Source: Planctomycetota bacterium
Lineage (GTDB): Bacteria > Planctomycetota > Phycisphaerae > Phycisphaerales > UBA1924
Length of the DNA: 64,000 bases
Assembly (NCBI GenBank): GCA_014584315.1
Contig: JACTNA010000019.1
Span: forward strand, 104,793-168,792
Direction of reading: 5' to 3'
The notes beneath the pieces were generated by a model. The model was not told the origin of the DNA. It saw only the letters and a program-made list of their open reading frames with translations, and did not search any database. Position numbers and translations under genes: made by a program. Below are positions 35,869-45,490 of this stretch, piece after piece; positions within the stretch are counted from its first letter, which is position 1; every line of letters begins with the position of its first letter.

Positions 35869-37400
35869 TGCTCTTCTCCGAACTGGATGCCCTGGGCGAG
35901 CCGGAAGGCCCCGCCGAAGTTCACCGTGCACGTCTGACGCCTCGCGTACGCCTTCCACGCGTCCGACCCCGATTCTCGCCCACCGCCCGTGTCCTTCTCG
36001 CCCCCGAACGCCCCGCCGATCTCCGCCCCGCTCGTCCCCAGGTTCACGTACGCCAGCCCGCAGTCGCTCCCCGACCCCGACGGGCTGAGGAACCGCTCCG
36101 CCGACGCGATCCGCGACGTGAAGATCGCCGAACTCAGCCCCTGCGGCACGGCGTTCTGCATCGCGATCGCCCGCTCCAGGTCGCGGTACGTGAACACGTA
36201 CAGGATCGGCGCGAACGTCTCCTCCATCGCGATCGGCAACACACCCGACGCCGGCGCGCGCACGATCGTCGGCTCCACGAAGTGCCCGCGCAACCCCGGC
36301 ACGTTCGCGCGCTTGCCGCCCACGAGCACCTCGCCGCCCTGCTCGCGCGCCGCCCGCACCGCCGACTCGAACCCCTCCACCGCACGCTCATGGATCAGCG
36401 GCCCCACCAGCGTCGCCGGGTCCAGCGGGTCGCCGATCCGCACACCGCGGTACGCCGCCACAAGCGAATCCACGAACGCATCCGCGATGCTCTCGTGCAC
36501 GATCAGCCGCCGCGTCGTCGTGCACCGCTGCCCCGCCGTGCCCACCGCCCCGAACAGCACCGCCTTCATCGCCAGGTCCGGGTCCGCGTCCGGCTCCACG
36601 ATCACGGCGTTGTTCCCGCCCAGTTCCAGCAGGCACCGCCCGAGCCGCTCCGCCACCACCCGCCCCACGCGCCGACCCATGCGGCACGAGCCGGTCGCGC
36701 TGATCAGAGGCAGCCTCCGATCCGCGACCAGCCGCTCCCCGACGTCCTCGTCGGTGCCGATCACCAGCCGGAACACGCCCTCGTGCCCCATCGACGACGC
36801 CACGCGCTCCGCGATGGCGTTCGTAGCGACCGCCGTCAGCGGCGCGAGCAGGCTCGGCTTCCACACGACCGTGTCGCCGCACACCGCCGCGAGCATCGCG
36901 TTCCAGCCCCACACCGCGTTCGGGAAGTTGAACGCCGTGATCACGCCGATCGCGCCCAGCGGCAACCACTGCTCGTACATCCGGTGCCCCGGCCGCTCGC
37001 TCGGCATCGTGCACCCGTGCAACTGTCGCGACAGACCCACCGCGAAGTCCGCGATGTCGATCGTCTCCTGCACTTCGCCCACGCCCTCGGACGCGATCTT
37101 CCCGACCTCAAGGCTCACCAGCCGCCCCAGCGGCTCGCGCAACCGCCGATACTCATCCGCGATCGCACGCACGACCTGCCCGCGCACGGGCGCGGGAACC
37201 TCGCGCCACCGCCTGAACGCCGCGTCGGCCTCCCCGATCGTCCGCTCGCACGACGCGCCGTCGTCCAGGCGCACGCCCGCGATCGGCTCGCCCGTCGCCG
37301 GGTTCGTCGAAACTTCGAACCCCGCGCCGCGCGCCGCGCCCGCCTCCACCACGCGCGGGTGGTCGGCGACGCCGAGCGCATCGAGCAACGGGTGCGGCAT
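35865..37400 (-). CDS. Aldehyde dehydrogenase, ALDH7 (antiquitin) type
   Basis: 511 aa. Glu-ELGGNN (LLELGGNNAVIVEPDADP) and the catalytic cysteine in TAGQRCTTTRRLIVHES match the ALDH7 / alpha-aminoadipic semialdehyde dehydrogenase group, along with ITAFNFPNAVWGWN for NAD(P) binding and GGAFGGEKDTGGGRESGSDAW near the C-terminus (outlined: GG..GGEK.TGGGRE.GSDAW). It probably oxidises alpha-aminoadipate semialdehyde in lysine breakdown, although other aldehydes are possible. TAGAGT lies six bases before the ATG. Confidence 0.9.
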   Translation of the reverse strand: MPHPLLDALGVADHPRVVEAGAARGAGFEVSTNPATGEPIAGVRLDDGASCERTIGEADAAFRRWREVPAPVRGQVVRAIADEYRRLREPLGRLVSLEVGKIASEGVGEVQETIDIADFAVGLSRQLHGCTMPSERPGHRMYEQWLPLGAIGVITAFNFPNAVWGWNAMLAAVCGDTVVWKPSLLAPLTAVATNAIAERVASSMGHEGVFRLVIGTDEDVGERLVADRRLPLISATGSCRMGRRVGRVVAERLGRCLLELGGNNAVIVEPDADPDLAMKAVLFGAVGTAGQRCTTTRRLIVHESIADAFVDSLVAAYRGVRIGDPLDPATLVGPLIHERAVEGFESAVRAAREQGGEVLVGGKRANVPGLRGHFVEPTIVRAPASGVLPIAMEETFAPILYVFTYRDLERAIAMQNAVPQGLSSAIFTSRIASAERFLSPSGSGSDCGLAYVNLGTSGAEIGGAFGGEKDTGGGRESGSDAWKAYARRQTCTVNFGGAFRLAQGIQFGEEQ

Positions 37401-37406
37401 GGCCGA

Positions 37407-37412
37407 ACTCTA
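37407..37412 (-). promoter_or_regulatory. -10-like hexamer (TAGAGT) before the ALDH gene
   Basis: TAGAGT sits six bases from the ATG at 37400 and overlaps the upstream kinase stop codon TAG. This may give the ALDH-rpiA pair its own leaderless promoter. Confidence 0.35.
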
Positions 37413-38597
37413 GGCCCCGGGACAATCGGGACGGGGCAACTCCCGCAGAAACCCCACCAGCCTCTCCATCGTCGGCGACGCCGCGTCGCGCACGTACGCC
37501 CCGCTCACCGCGCACCCGACCGCGAGGCACTCGTCCATCGCCATCCCCAACGCCTGCGCCAGCCCGCAGCCCGCGTTGAAGTGGTCCCCCGCGCCCGTCG
37601 ACAGACGCGGCCGCGCCGTGAACGGCCCGTCGAACCACGCCGTCGTCCCGTCGTCCGCCGCGCCCGCCGCACCCTCGCGCACGTGCACGACCACGCACGA
37701 CAGCCCCGCACGCTCACGCACGTCCGCCGCCAGCCGCGCCACGAACTCCCCGTATGTCGCGCTCTCCCGCGCGCTCGCCACGCCGAGCACGCGCGCAAGG
37801 CGCTCCCCCTCAGCCAGGTTCAGCCCCAGCGTCACCGGCACGAGCGCGTTCATCCGCGCCATCAACCCGAGCGCGCGGCGCAGGTCCCCATCGGTCCGCT
37901 TCGCCGGGTCCGAGATGTCGATCAGCACGCGCCGCCCGCCCGCCCGCTCGCCCAGCCGCGGCAGCACGCCGCCGATCAGCCCTTCCCAGATCCCCGGCAC
38001 GCCCCCGCACAGCGACCAGTTCACCATCACAACCAGCGCGGACTCCTCAACCCGACGGCGCACGCCCTCCACGCCGATCGCCCCCACGATCCGCTCCCAC
38101 GTCACCGCCTGCACGTTCCGCGTCTTGCCAAGCATGATCTTGCCGTCGTTGAACTCCAGCGCATCCGTGTGCCCCGGCGGCGCGACGCTCACCACCTCCC
38201 GGCACCGCGACGCGAACGCCTCGTAGATCGGCGCAATCCGTGCCGGCTCCTCCTCCCGCCCCACCGCCCCGATGAAGCACACCGGCACGCCCAGCCGCCC
38301 CAACGCGCCGGCCGTCAGCGGCCCGTTCCCTCCGAAACGATCCTCATCCACCCACAACTCCATGTTCGTGCTGCGGCCCGCCGCCGCCGCGCACCGGCCC
38401 GCGAACTCCCCGATCGTCCCGATCCGGACGAAGTCCTCTCCCTCCATGCTCCGACGCCGATCGACCACGCGGATGATCGAGTCCACGAACCCGTCGAAGC
38501 CCACGAGCGCGGGGCACCCGCCCAACCCCGCCGCGCCCGCTCGCTCCAACGCGTCGGCCGCAGCGCCCGCGATCTCGGCCCGATCTCGCCCGCTCAT
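37410..38597 (-). CDS. PfkB-family sugar kinase
   Basis: 395 aa, longer than ordinary ribokinases (about 310). The PfkB C-terminal signature STGAGDHFNAGCG holds the catalytic Asp, and the N-terminal glycine motif reads FGGNGPLTAGALGRLG. The start of the fold is LVGFDGFVDSII. Its substrate is unknown; the group includes kinases of nucleosides and ketosugars. It precedes ALDH and rpiA by 9 bp, which points to sugar-phosphate or amino-acid breakdown. TAGGCT lies six bases before its start. Confidence 0.85.
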   Translation of the reverse strand: MSGRDRAEIAGAAADALERAGAAGLGGCPALVGFDGFVDSIIRVVDRRRSMEGEDFVRIGTIGEFAGRCAAAAGRSTNMELWVDEDRFGGNGPLTAGALGRLGVPVCFIGAVGREEEPARIAPIYEAFASRCREVVSVAPPGHTDALEFNDGKIMLGKTRNVQAVTWERIVGAIGVEGVRRRVEESALVVMVNWSLCGGVPGIWEGLIGGVLPRLGERAGGRRVLIDISDPAKRTDGDLRRALGLMARMNALVPVTLGLNLAEGERLARVLGVASARESATYGEFVARLAADVRERAGLSCVVVHVREGAAGAADDGTTAWFDGPFTARPRLSTGAGDHFNAGCGLAQALGMAMDECLAVGCAVSGAYVRDAASPTMERLVGFLRELPRPDCPGA

Positions 38598-38603
38598 GCG
38601 CCA

Positions 38604-38609
38604 AGCCTA
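38604..38609 (-). promoter_or_regulatory. -10-like hexamer (TAGGCT) before the PfkB kinase gene
   Basis: TAGGCT is six bases from the ATG at 38597. A TATCCT hexamer for the divergent rdgB gene lies only 25 bp away (38634-38639), so the two promoters share a 49-bp gap. Confidence 0.4.
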
Positions 38610-38633
38610 CCGCGATCGCCCGCGGCCGGGCAC

Positions 38634-38639
38634 TATCCT
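38634..38639 (+). promoter_or_regulatory. -10-like hexamer (TATCCT) before rdgB
   Basis: TATCCT lies seven bases before the ATG at 38647; no Shine-Dalgarno. Confidence 0.35.
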
Positions 38640-38646
38640 CCCGCCG

Positions 38647-39294
38647 ATGGGTCCGATCGTCGTCGCCACCGGCAACCCGCACAAGGTCGAGGAACTCCGC
38701 GCCATCCTCGGCCCCATCGGCGTCGAACTGCTCTCGCTCGCCGACGCGGGCGACACCGGCCCCGAGCCGGAGGAAACCGGCGGCACTTTCGAGGAGAACG
38801 CCGCGAGCAAGGCCCTCGCCTACGCCGCTCGCACAGGCCTGCCCTGCCTCGCCGACGACTCGGGCCTCGAGGTCGACGCCCTCGCCGGCGCGCCCGGCGT
38901 CATCAGCGCCCGCTACCACTCCGACGGCCTCGAAACCGACCTCCCCCGCCCCGAACGCGACCGCCTCAATAACGAACGACTGCTCCGCGAAATGGAAGGC
39001 GTTCCACCCGAGCGCCGTACCGCCCGCTTCGTCTGCGCCATGACCCTGGCAAGTCCAGAGGGGCAAGTGCTGGCAAAGGCAAGGGGTTTGTTCGAAGGCC
39101 GCATCGGTCTCCCCGGCGAGGTCCCTCGAGGCTCCAACGGCTTCGGCTACGACCCCCTTTTCCTGGTCGCACCCGACTTCACCCGCACCAGCGCGGAACT
39201 CACGCCCGCGGAAAAGAACCGCCTCAGCCACCGCGGCAAGGCCGCCCGGGCCATGGCCGACGCCATCGCCGAACTTTCCCGCCCCGGCGCGTGA
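38647..39294 (+). CDS. rdgB: XTP/dITP diphosphatase (RdgB/HAM1)
   Basis: 215 aa. It hydrolyses dITP, XTP and other non-canonical purine nucleotides to monophosphates, preventing their insertion into DNA. VATGNPHKVEELRAIL, GTFEENAASKALAYA, LADDSGLEVDAL (acidic catalytic residues), GFGYDPLFL and KNRLSHRGKAA are all conserved. Divergent from the PfkB kinase gene. Confidence 0.95.
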   Translation: MGPIVVATGNPHKVEELRAILGPIGVELLSLADAGDTGPEPEETGGTFEENAASKALAYAARTGLPCLADDSGLEVDALAGAPGVISARYHSDGLETDLPRPERDRLNNERLLREMEGVPPERRTARFVCAMTLASPEGQVLAKARGLFEGRIGLPGEVPRGSNGFGYDPLFLVAPDFTRTSAELTPAEKNRLSHRGKAARAMADAIAELSRPGA

Positions 39295-39376
39295 GCCGTG
39301 CGCCCCGCCTCCGTTCTTTTCCGTGAGGGGATGGCAATGTGCCGGACCCGCACGCAGCAACGAACGGAGCGAATCA

Positions 39377-40201
39377 ATGGCACGCAGCACCACCACCCGG
39401 ACCCGCGGAACCCTCGCACTCCTCATCGCGGCGGCGACGATCGCCAAATCGGCGGCCCTCGCCTTCGCCGGCGACCCCCTGGCCGTCGACGTCATGGCCA
39501 ACGTCAAGGGATTCGACAAGCCCCAGAAGATCGGCACCATCAACGCCGCCTCGGGTTACAAGGGCCACGCGAACGCCGTCAGTTCGAAGTTCGAGTTCCA
39601 CAAGGACTTCGCCTTCCTCGACAAGCACTACGACTTCGACTACGTCAACGTCGTCCGAGACCTCTCCGACGGCTACAAGCCCCTCTTCCCCAAGGGCGCG
39701 CCCGCCATCGACCCCCAGAGCGGCGACGTCTCCGGCAGCCCGGAGGACGACGTTCCCTACTACTACCACTTCAAGAACGAGTGGCAGGCCAACACGTTCG
39801 ACGGCGGCGCGATCCGCGAGGACGAGAAGTGGTCGATGTTCATCGACTTCCCTAAGGCACCCAAGGGCGACTTCCTCGACTTCACCAACATCCTCGTCGT
39901 CCGCGACCACGACTCCGTCAAGTTCGAGGGCAAGAACCAGTTCGGCCTCCTCACCGCCTTCGACTGGCGCTACGACGGCGCGGACGGCACCGGCAATCGC
40001 GGCGTCTCCAAGATCGGCGACCTCCGCGCCACCGACGCCGCCCTCCAGAAGCTCGTCAACGACGCCATGGCCAACGAGCACCTCAACGCCTTCAAGGGCT
40101 GGTCCTCGATGATCACCTTCACCCTCGTCCCCACGCCCGGCACGCTCGCTTTGCTCTCCGCCGGCGCGGTCCTCTGCGTCCGCCGCCGCAGGGCAGCCTG
40201 A
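39377..40201 (+). CDS. Secreted protein with PEP-CTERM-like sorting signal
   Basis: 274 aa with a signal peptide (about residues 10-32) and a C-terminal sorting region VPTPGTLALLSAGAVLCVRR plus RRAA, where the usual VPEP is VPTP, followed by a hydrophobic helix and a basic tail, as in exosortase substrates of planctomycetes. The middle 210 residues are rich in Asp and Phe (KFEFHKDFAFLDKHYDFDYV) and are not recognised. A GGAG site precedes the start. The function is unknown. Confidence 0.72.
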   Translation: MARSTTTRTRGTLALLIAAATIAKSAALAFAGDPLAVDVMANVKGFDKPQKIGTINAASGYKGHANAVSSKFEFHKDFAFLDKHYDFDYVNVVRDLSDGYKPLFPKGAPAIDPQSGDVSGSPEDDVPYYYHFKNEWQANTFDGGAIREDEKWSMFIDFPKAPKGDFLDFTNILVVRDHDSVKFEGKNQFGLLTAFDWRYDGADGTGNRGVSKIGDLRATDAALQKLVNDAMANEHLNAFKGWSSMITFTLVPTPGTLALLSAGAVLCVRRRRAA

Positions 40202-40230
40202 CCGACGCGACACCCCGACCCCACAAGCGC

Positions 40231-40262
40231 CGCACCCCGGGGACTCGCCTCCCCGGGGTGCG
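40231..40262. terminator. Bidirectional terminator-like hairpin between two convergent genes
   Basis: A 13-bp perfect stem (CGCACCCCGGGGA at 40231-40243 with its complement at 40250-40262) closes a six-base loop, CTCGCC. It lies between the converging PEP-CTERM and dnaK genes. There is no long T run on either side. Confidence 0.6.
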
Positions 40263-40296
40263 GTTGCGTCCGCGTCCTTCGATCAACCGCCGTCGA

Positions 40297-42198
40297 TCAG
40301 CGGTCGTCCTTCACCTCGAACTCCGCGTCGATCACGTCGTCGCCCTTCCCGCCCGACGAGCCTTCCGACGCCGCGCCGGCGCCGTCGCCCGCGCTCTTGG
40401 CCGCCTGCTCGTACACGATCCGCCCCAGCTCCGACGAGGCGGTCTCCAACTCCCGCACGGCGGCCTCGATCGCCGCTTTGTCGTCGCCCTTGATCTTGCT
40501 CTCGAGGTTGCTCACCGCGGACTCGATCCGGCCCCGCACCTCCGCCGAGACCTTCCCGCCGTGCTCGTCGAGCGCCTTGCGCGTCTGGTACACCAGCGAG
40601 TCCGCCCGGTTCTTCGCGTCGATCAACTCGCGACGCTTGCGGTCCTCCTCCGCGTGCGCCTCCGCGTCCCGCTTCATCCGCTCGATCTCGTCCTTCTGCA
40701 GCCCGCCCGAGTTCTCGATCCGGATGTTCTGGCTCTTGCCGGACGCCTTATCCGTCGCCGTCACCTGCAGAATCCCGTTCGCGTCCAGCGCAAACTCCAC
40801 CTCGATCTGCGGCATCCCCCGCGGCGCGGGCGGGATCCCGTCCAGCGTGAACCGCCCCAGCGTCCGGTTGTCGCGGGCGAACTCGCGCTCGCCCTGCAGC
40901 ACGTGGATCTCCACGCTCGGCTGGTTGTCCGTCGCCGTCGAGAAGACCTCCTTCTTGCTCGTCGGGATGGTCGTGTTCCGCTCGATCAGCCGCGTCATCA
41001 CGCCGCCGAGCGTCTCCACGCCGAGCGAGAGCGGCGTCACGTCCAGCAGCAGCACGTCCTTCACCTCGCCCTGGAGCACGCCCCCCTGGATCGCCGCACC
41101 GATCGCCACGACCTCGTCGGGGTTGACGCTCTTGTTCGGCTCCTTGCCGAAGATCTCACGGGCGATCTGCTGCGCCTTGGGCATCCGCGTCGAGCCGCCC
41201 ACCAGCACCACCTCGTCGATCTTCGACGGGTCCAGTTTCGCGTCCTTCAGCGCCTTGAGGCACGGGTCGCGCAGCCGCTTCCACAGGTCCTCGCACAGCG
41301 ACTCGAACTTGCTCCGCGTGATCGTCACCTGCAGGTGCTTCGGCCCGTGCTGGTCCGCCGTGATGAACGGCAGGTTCACCGTCGTCTCCTGCATCGTCGA
41401 GAGCTCGACCTTGGCCTTTTCCGCCGCCTCCTTCAGCCGCTGCATCGCCATCGGGTCGCCGCGCAGATCGATCCCCTCGCGCGCCTTGAAGTCCCCCGCG
41501 ATGTGGTCGATCAGCCGCTGGTCCCAGTCGTCGCCGCCCAGGTGCGTGTCCCCGTTCGTGCTCAGCACCTCGAACACGCCGTCGCCGACGTCCAGGATCG
41601 AGATGTCGAACGTCCCGCCGCCGAGGTCGAAGACCGCGATCTTCTCGTTCTTCTTCTTGTCCAGCCCGTACGCCAGCGCGGCCGCCGTCGGCTCGTTGAT
41701 GATCCGCTCGACCTTCAGCCCCGCGATCTCGCCCGCGTCCTTCGTCGCCTGACGCTGCGAGTCGTTGAAGTAGGCCGGCACCGTGATGACCGCCCGGTCC
41801 ACCTTCTCGCCCAGGTAGTCCTCCGCGACCTTCTTCAACTCCTGCAGGATGAACGCCGAGACCTGCTGCGGCGTGTACTCCTTGTCCCGCACCCGGACCC
41901 GCACGAAGTCACCCGCGCCCCCGATCACCTCGTAGGGCACGCGCTTCTCCTCGTCGGTCACTTCCTCGTGCCGGCGGCCCATGAACCGCTTGATCGAGTA
42001 CACCGTGTTCTTCGGGTTCGTCACCTGCTGGTGCTTCGCGGGCTGCCCGACCAGCCTCTCGCCCTTGTCCGTGAACGCCACCACCGACGGCGTTGTCCGG
42101 TTCCCCGACGAGTTGATCAGCACCTTGGGCTGGCCGCCCTCCATGATCGCCACAACCGAGTTCGTCGTCCCCAGGTCGATCCCGATGATCTTCGACAT
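40297..42198 (-). CDS. dnaK: Chaperone DnaK (Hsp70)
   Basis: 633 aa, normal length. It opens [21 protein letters not shown]; the ATPase domain includes [18 protein letters not shown] and [11 protein letters not shown], and the substrate domain includes [14 protein letters not shown]. The C-terminal region has a glycine/serine-rich stretch ([19 protein letters not shown]) and ends in acidic residues. GGAGG precedes the start at 42198. No CIRCE element (paired TTAGCACTC inverted repeats) is seen, and grpE and dnaJ are not adjacent. Confidence 0.97.
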   Translation of the reverse strand: MSKIIGIDLGTTNSVVAIMEGGQPKVLINSSGNRTTPSVVAFTDKGERLVGQPAKHQQVTNPKNTVYSIKRFMGRRHEEVTDEEKRVPYEVIGGAGDFVRVRVRDKEYTPQQVSAFILQELKKVAEDYLGEKVDRAVITVPAYFNDSQRQATKDAGEIAGLKVERIINEPTAAALAYGLDKKKNEKIAVFDLGGGTFDISILDVGDGVFEVLSTNGDTHLGGDDWDQRLIDHIAGDFKAREGIDLRGDPMAMQRLKEAAEKAKVELSTMQETTVNLPFITADQHGPKHLQVTITRSKFESLCEDLWKRLRDPCLKALKDAKLDPSKIDEVVLVGGSTRMPKAQQIAREIFGKEPNKSVNPDEVVAIGAAIQGGVLQGEVKDVLLLDVTPLSLGVETLGGVMTRLIERNTTIPTSKKEVFSTATDNQPSVEIHVLQGEREFARDNRTLGRFTLDGIPPAPRGMPQIEVEFALDANGILQVTATDKASGKSQNIRIENSGGLQKDEIERMKRDAEAHAEEDRKRRELIDAKNRADSLVYQTRKALDEHGGKVSAEVRGRIESAVSNLESKIKGDDKAAIEAAVRELETASSELGRIVYEQAAKSAGDGAGAASEGSSGGKGDDVIDAEFEVKDDR

Positions 42199-42361
42199 TG
42201 CCCGCGTCCTCCGATGGCGGCCGCCGACCGTGGCGGACCTTCCACCCGCTCTGCTGGCAACCCCGATGCCAATCGAGTGCCCGTCGGTCGGCCCCCGTCC
42301 GCCCCGCTCGCCGCCTCCACGCGCCGCCGCAACCCACAGCCTGCCGATCTGGCAGACCCGC

Positions 42362-43999
42362 CTATCCCATCCCCGGCGGCCGAACGAACGCCCTCGACGC
42401 GAACCGGTACGCCGCCAGAAGCCCGAACAGCATCCACATCCAGGTGTTGTTCACGCCCCCGAACTCCGTCCGGATGTTCGACAGCCGGTCCGCCCCAACC
42501 CACCCGCTCGCCACCTGCGGCAGGAACCACACCGACGCCGCATACGCCGCCAGCGTCGCCACAACCGCGCTCACCCCGAGCCGCCAGTCGCCCCGACCGG
42601 CCACCTTCACAGCCGCCGATCCCGCCATCGCCCCCACCGGCCACGCCAGCGAATCGAACCGATTCCCGGTCGCGTGCGCCGCGATGAACCACACGCCGAG
42701 GGCAGCCGAGGCCCCCACGACCGCCGCCAGCGCGCCACGTACCCGCCGACCTCCCGCGCCCGGCGGCGCGGAATCTCCTCGACTGGGGGCGGGGCCTTGC
42801 AGGTCCTTTCTATCCACCCCTTCCATCCCCTCCTCCAACTCCCGCTCCAGCGCCGCCAGTCTCGGGTCACCCCCCCCCTCCTCGTGCCGCGATGCCCGGT
42901 ACGCCCCCACCGCTCCCAGGTACCGCTCCGCCCGCCCTCGCACCTCGTCATCCCACCGCAACCCCACGGCCCGGCACACACGCTCGAGTTCCGCCGTCGG
43001 CGCGCTCACCAGCCCGTCATACCGCAGCCACACAAGCCGCTGCGGCCCAAGCCCCAACTCGCGCGCCTCACGCAGGAAGCGCCGCTCCGCCTCGACGTAC
43101 TCCTCGACGATCCGCCCGCGCAGCGCATCATCATCCGGCAGCGGCTGGAGCGACTGCCCCTCCAGCCGCCGGTGCATCGCCACATTCGACCGCACGACCT
43201 CCTCCGCCCGCCGCGAGATGTGCACGAACCTCACCCGCCCCCCGAACAACCTGTCCAACTCCCGCACGCGCCCCGTGTGGCTCGGCGACTTCAGCACCAG
43301 CGCCTTTCCCCGCCGACCCGCGCTCACCTTCCACGCGAACGCCGCCGCCGCCCGACGCCACCGCGCACGCTCGCCCTCGCTCAACCCGTCGAGCGAATCG
43401 AACCGCCCCCACCGCGCACGCTCCCGCACCAGCACCAGCCGGCCCGGCAGGCTCGACGCCAACGCCCAGTTGTTGTGCGCGAAATCGTCCTCCGCCGGCC
43501 AGTCCGGCCCGAACGCCACGCCGTCCTGCGGCCGCGTGTTCGGCAGGAACGGCACCAACGCCCACCCGAGAAACGCCCACGACAACCAGAACCCCTGCGG
43601 CGACATCGCCTGCACCCACCGCGGCGTCACCACGTCCGGGTGCGTGGCCAGCAGGTTGTGCAGGTGCGTCGTCCCCGAACGGAAATACCCGAGCACCACC
43701 ACCGCGTCCCGCCCCGGCACAAACCTCGCCTCGCGCCCGCGAAACCGCCACGCCAGCCACGCCCACAGCGCCGCCCGCTCCGGCAGCGTGATCGCCGTAG
43801 CCGCCACGCTCGTCGCCACCGCCGCCGCCAGCCGCACCCAGTACCGCGGCCCGACGCGGAACCGGCACGCCCACAGCAGCCGCGCCCACACATCCAGCGG
43901 CGCAAGCCCCATGAAGTGCCCGCCCGGAAGCGCAATCGGCAGCCGAGTTCGCCAGGTCCCGCCCAAGGGCCGGAGTCTATGGGCGGAGTCGAAACTCAC
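42362..43999 (-). CDS. Sulfotransferase with membrane-spanning C-terminal domain
   Basis: 545 aa from a GTG start. The N-terminal two thirds is a sulfotransferase that takes the sulfuryl group from PAPS: 5'-phosphosulfate loop [14 protein letters not shown] and 3'-phosphate motif [16 protein letters not shown], plus [12 protein letters not shown]. After about residue 370, the linker contains the GC-rich palindrome ([17 protein letters not shown]) and four membrane helices follow (about 415-435, 445-462, 473-493 and 510-530). Its acceptor is not known. Confidence 0.82.
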   Translation of the reverse strand: MSFDSAHRLRPLGGTWRTRLPIALPGGHFMGLAPLDVWARLLWACRFRVGPRYWVRLAAAVATSVAATAITLPERAALWAWLAWRFRGREARFVPGRDAVVVLGYFRSGTTHLHNLLATHPDVVTPRWVQAMSPQGFWLSWAFLGWALVPFLPNTRPQDGVAFGPDWPAEDDFAHNNWALASSLPGRLVLVRERARWGRFDSLDGLSEGERARWRRAAAAFAWKVSAGRRGKALVLKSPSHTGRVRELDRLFGGRVRFVHISRRAEEVVRSNVAMHRRLEGQSLQPLPDDDALRGRIVEEYVEAERRFLREARELGLGPQRLVWLRYDGLVSAPTAELERVCRAVGLRWDDEVRGRAERYLGAVGAYRASRHEEGGGDPRLAALERELEEGMEGVDRKDLQGPAPSRGDSAPPGAGGRRVRGALAAVVGASAALGVWFIAAHATGNRFDSLAWPVGAMAGSAAVKVAGRGDWRLGVSAVVATLAAYAASVWFLPQVASGWVGADRLSNIRTEFGGVNNTWMWMLFGLLAAYRFASRAFVRPPGMG

Positions 44000-44022
44000 C
44001 CCCGGCGTGCCGACAATACCCC

Positions 44023-45399
44023 ATGCCAGCCGCCACGCTCCCCGCCCCGGCCGCGCCGCCCTCCGCCGACCCGCGCCTCGACCCCATCCGCGACAAGGCC
44101 CTCGCCGGCGAGCGCCTCACGCTCGACGACGGCGACCTCCTCTACACGACCCCCGACATCTGGACCGTCTGCGAACTCGCCGACGCCGTCCGCCGGCGCC
44201 TCCACGGCGACGCGGCCTACTACAACATCAACCGCCACTTCAACTACTCCAACGTCTGCGCCCTCTCCTGCAAGTTCTGCGACTTCTACGCCAAGCGCGG
44301 CGACGCCCACGCCTACACACGCTCCCTCGACGACGCCCGCGCCGAGGCCCGACGCGCCATCGAAGCCGGCGCGACCGAAATCCACATCGTCGGCGGCCTC
44401 GACCCCTACCTCCCGTGGGACTACTACCCCGACCTCCTCCGCGCCATCCGCGACGAAGCCCCGACCCTCCACATCAAGGCCTTCACGGCCGTCGAGATCG
44501 TCCACCTCGCGAAGATCGCCAGGGTCTACAAGCAGTCAGACCGCCGCGAGGGCATCCGCTGGGTGCTCGAACGCCTCATCGAGGCCGGCCTCGGCTCGCT
44601 CCCCGGCGGCGGCGCGGAGGTCTTCGACGACCGCGTCCACGACGAAGCCTTCAAGGGCAAAATCCGCTCCGACGTCTGGCTCGACGTCCACCGCGTCGCC
44701 CACCAACTCGGCCTCAACACCAACGCCACCATCCTCTACGGCCACGTCGAAGACCGCCGCGAACGCCTCGTCCACATGGACATGCTCCGGCGCGCACAGG
44801 ACGAGGCGCTGGCACGGATGGGGTACGAAGGGATCGAGGGACCAAGGGAACCAGGGATCAAGGGAAGCAGGGATCAAGGGATCAAGGGAACCGGGGAACA
44901 AGGGATCAAGGATGTCGCTCCGATCACGCTGACGCGCCCCGGCACGCCGCTGCCGCGCCCGGACAGCCCCCTCGACCCCTCGATCCCTGGATCCCTCGAT
45001 CCCTCTCCCTCAGGCTATTTCCAGACCATCATCCCCCTCCCCTTCTTCCCCGACGGCAGCGAACTCGAGCGCCTCCCCGGCCCCAGCGGCCTCGAAAACC
45101 TCCGCACCCTCGCCGTCGCCCGCCTCATGCTCGACAACTTCCCCCACGTCAAGGCCTTCTGGATCATGCAGACTCTCGCCATGGCCCAACTCATGCTCCA
45201 GTGCGGCGCGGACGACATCGACGGCACCGTCGTCTGGTACGACATCACCAAGGTCGGCGGCGCAACCACCCACCAGGAAACAACCGTCTGGGACCTCCAG
45301 AAAGCCATCCGCGAAGCCGGCTTCACCCCCATCGAACGCGACACGCTCTACCGACGCGTCGAGCGCGAAGGCAACACCTGGCGCATCGCAACGTCCTGA
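44023..45399 (+). CDS. mqnE: Aminofutalosine synthase MqnE with inserted repeat
   Basis: 458 aa; MqnE is normally about 390. A radical SAM enzyme of the futalosine menaquinone pathway that joins S-adenosylmethionine's adenosyl group to 3-[(1-carboxyvinyl)oxy]benzoate. The cluster motif CALSCKFC (4Fe-4S) and NRHFNYSNVC are clear, as are TEIHIVGGLDPYLPWDYYP and ATILYGHVEDRRERL. The final part keeps FQTIIPLPFFPDGSEL and AFWIMQTLAMAQLML. About 60 residues (roughly 270-330) between the ATILYGHV block and FQTII have no counterpart in the family and encode an octamer repeat array. Confidence 0.88.
   Translation: MPAATLPAPAAPPSADPRLDPIRDKALAGERLTLDDGDLLYTTPDIWTVCELADAVRRRLHGDAAYYNINRHFNYSNVCALSCKFCDFYAKRGDAHAYTRSLDDARAEARRAIEAGATEIHIVGGLDPYLPWDYYPDLLRAIRDEAPTLHIKAFTAVEIVHLAKIARVYKQSDRREGIRWVLERLIEAGLGSLPGGGAEVFDDRVHDEAFKGKIRSDVWLDVHRVAHQLGLNTNATILYGHVEDRRERLVHMDMLRRAQDEALARMGYEGIEGPREPGIKGSRDQGIKGTGEQGIKDVAPITLTRPGTPLPRPDSPLDPSIPGSLDPSPSGYFQTIIPLPFFPDGSELERLPGPSGLENLRTLAVARLMLDNFPHVKAFWIMQTLAMAQLMLQCGADDIDGTVVWYDITKVGGATTHQETTVWDLQKAIREAGFTPIERDTLYRRVEREGNTWRIATS
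44828..45011. repeat. Octamer repeat arrays, inverted, inside mqnE
   Basis: From 44828 to about 44912, about eleven units close to CAAGGGAT or CAAGGGAA follow in tandem. From about 44969 to 45011, the complementary form appears (CGATCCCT units). The arms could pair as a large hairpin around about 56 bases of unrelated sequence. The whole insert leaves the reading frame open. Confidence 0.7.
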
Positions 45400-45422
45400 C
45401 GCTCCTTCCTCCCCCCCGCTCG

Positions 45423-45444
45423 GAGCCGCGGGCTTCAGCCCGCG
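45423..45444. repeat. REP-like palindrome, GAGCCGCGGGCT type
   Basis: GAGCCGCGGGCTTCAGCCCGCG forms a nearly perfect hairpin in the 91-bp gap after mqnE. Related copies lie at 51033-51054 and 51070-51091. Confidence 0.7.
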
Positions 45445-45490
45445 CACGCTCCCTCCGGCGAACCCGCGCAAGCCTCCACGCGCCACCGCA

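Noticed and set aside
42199..42300. CIRCE heat-shock operator before dnaK
   Set aside because: A lone half-like GAGTGCC is seen, but not the paired TTAGCACTC inverted repeats with nine-base spacing.
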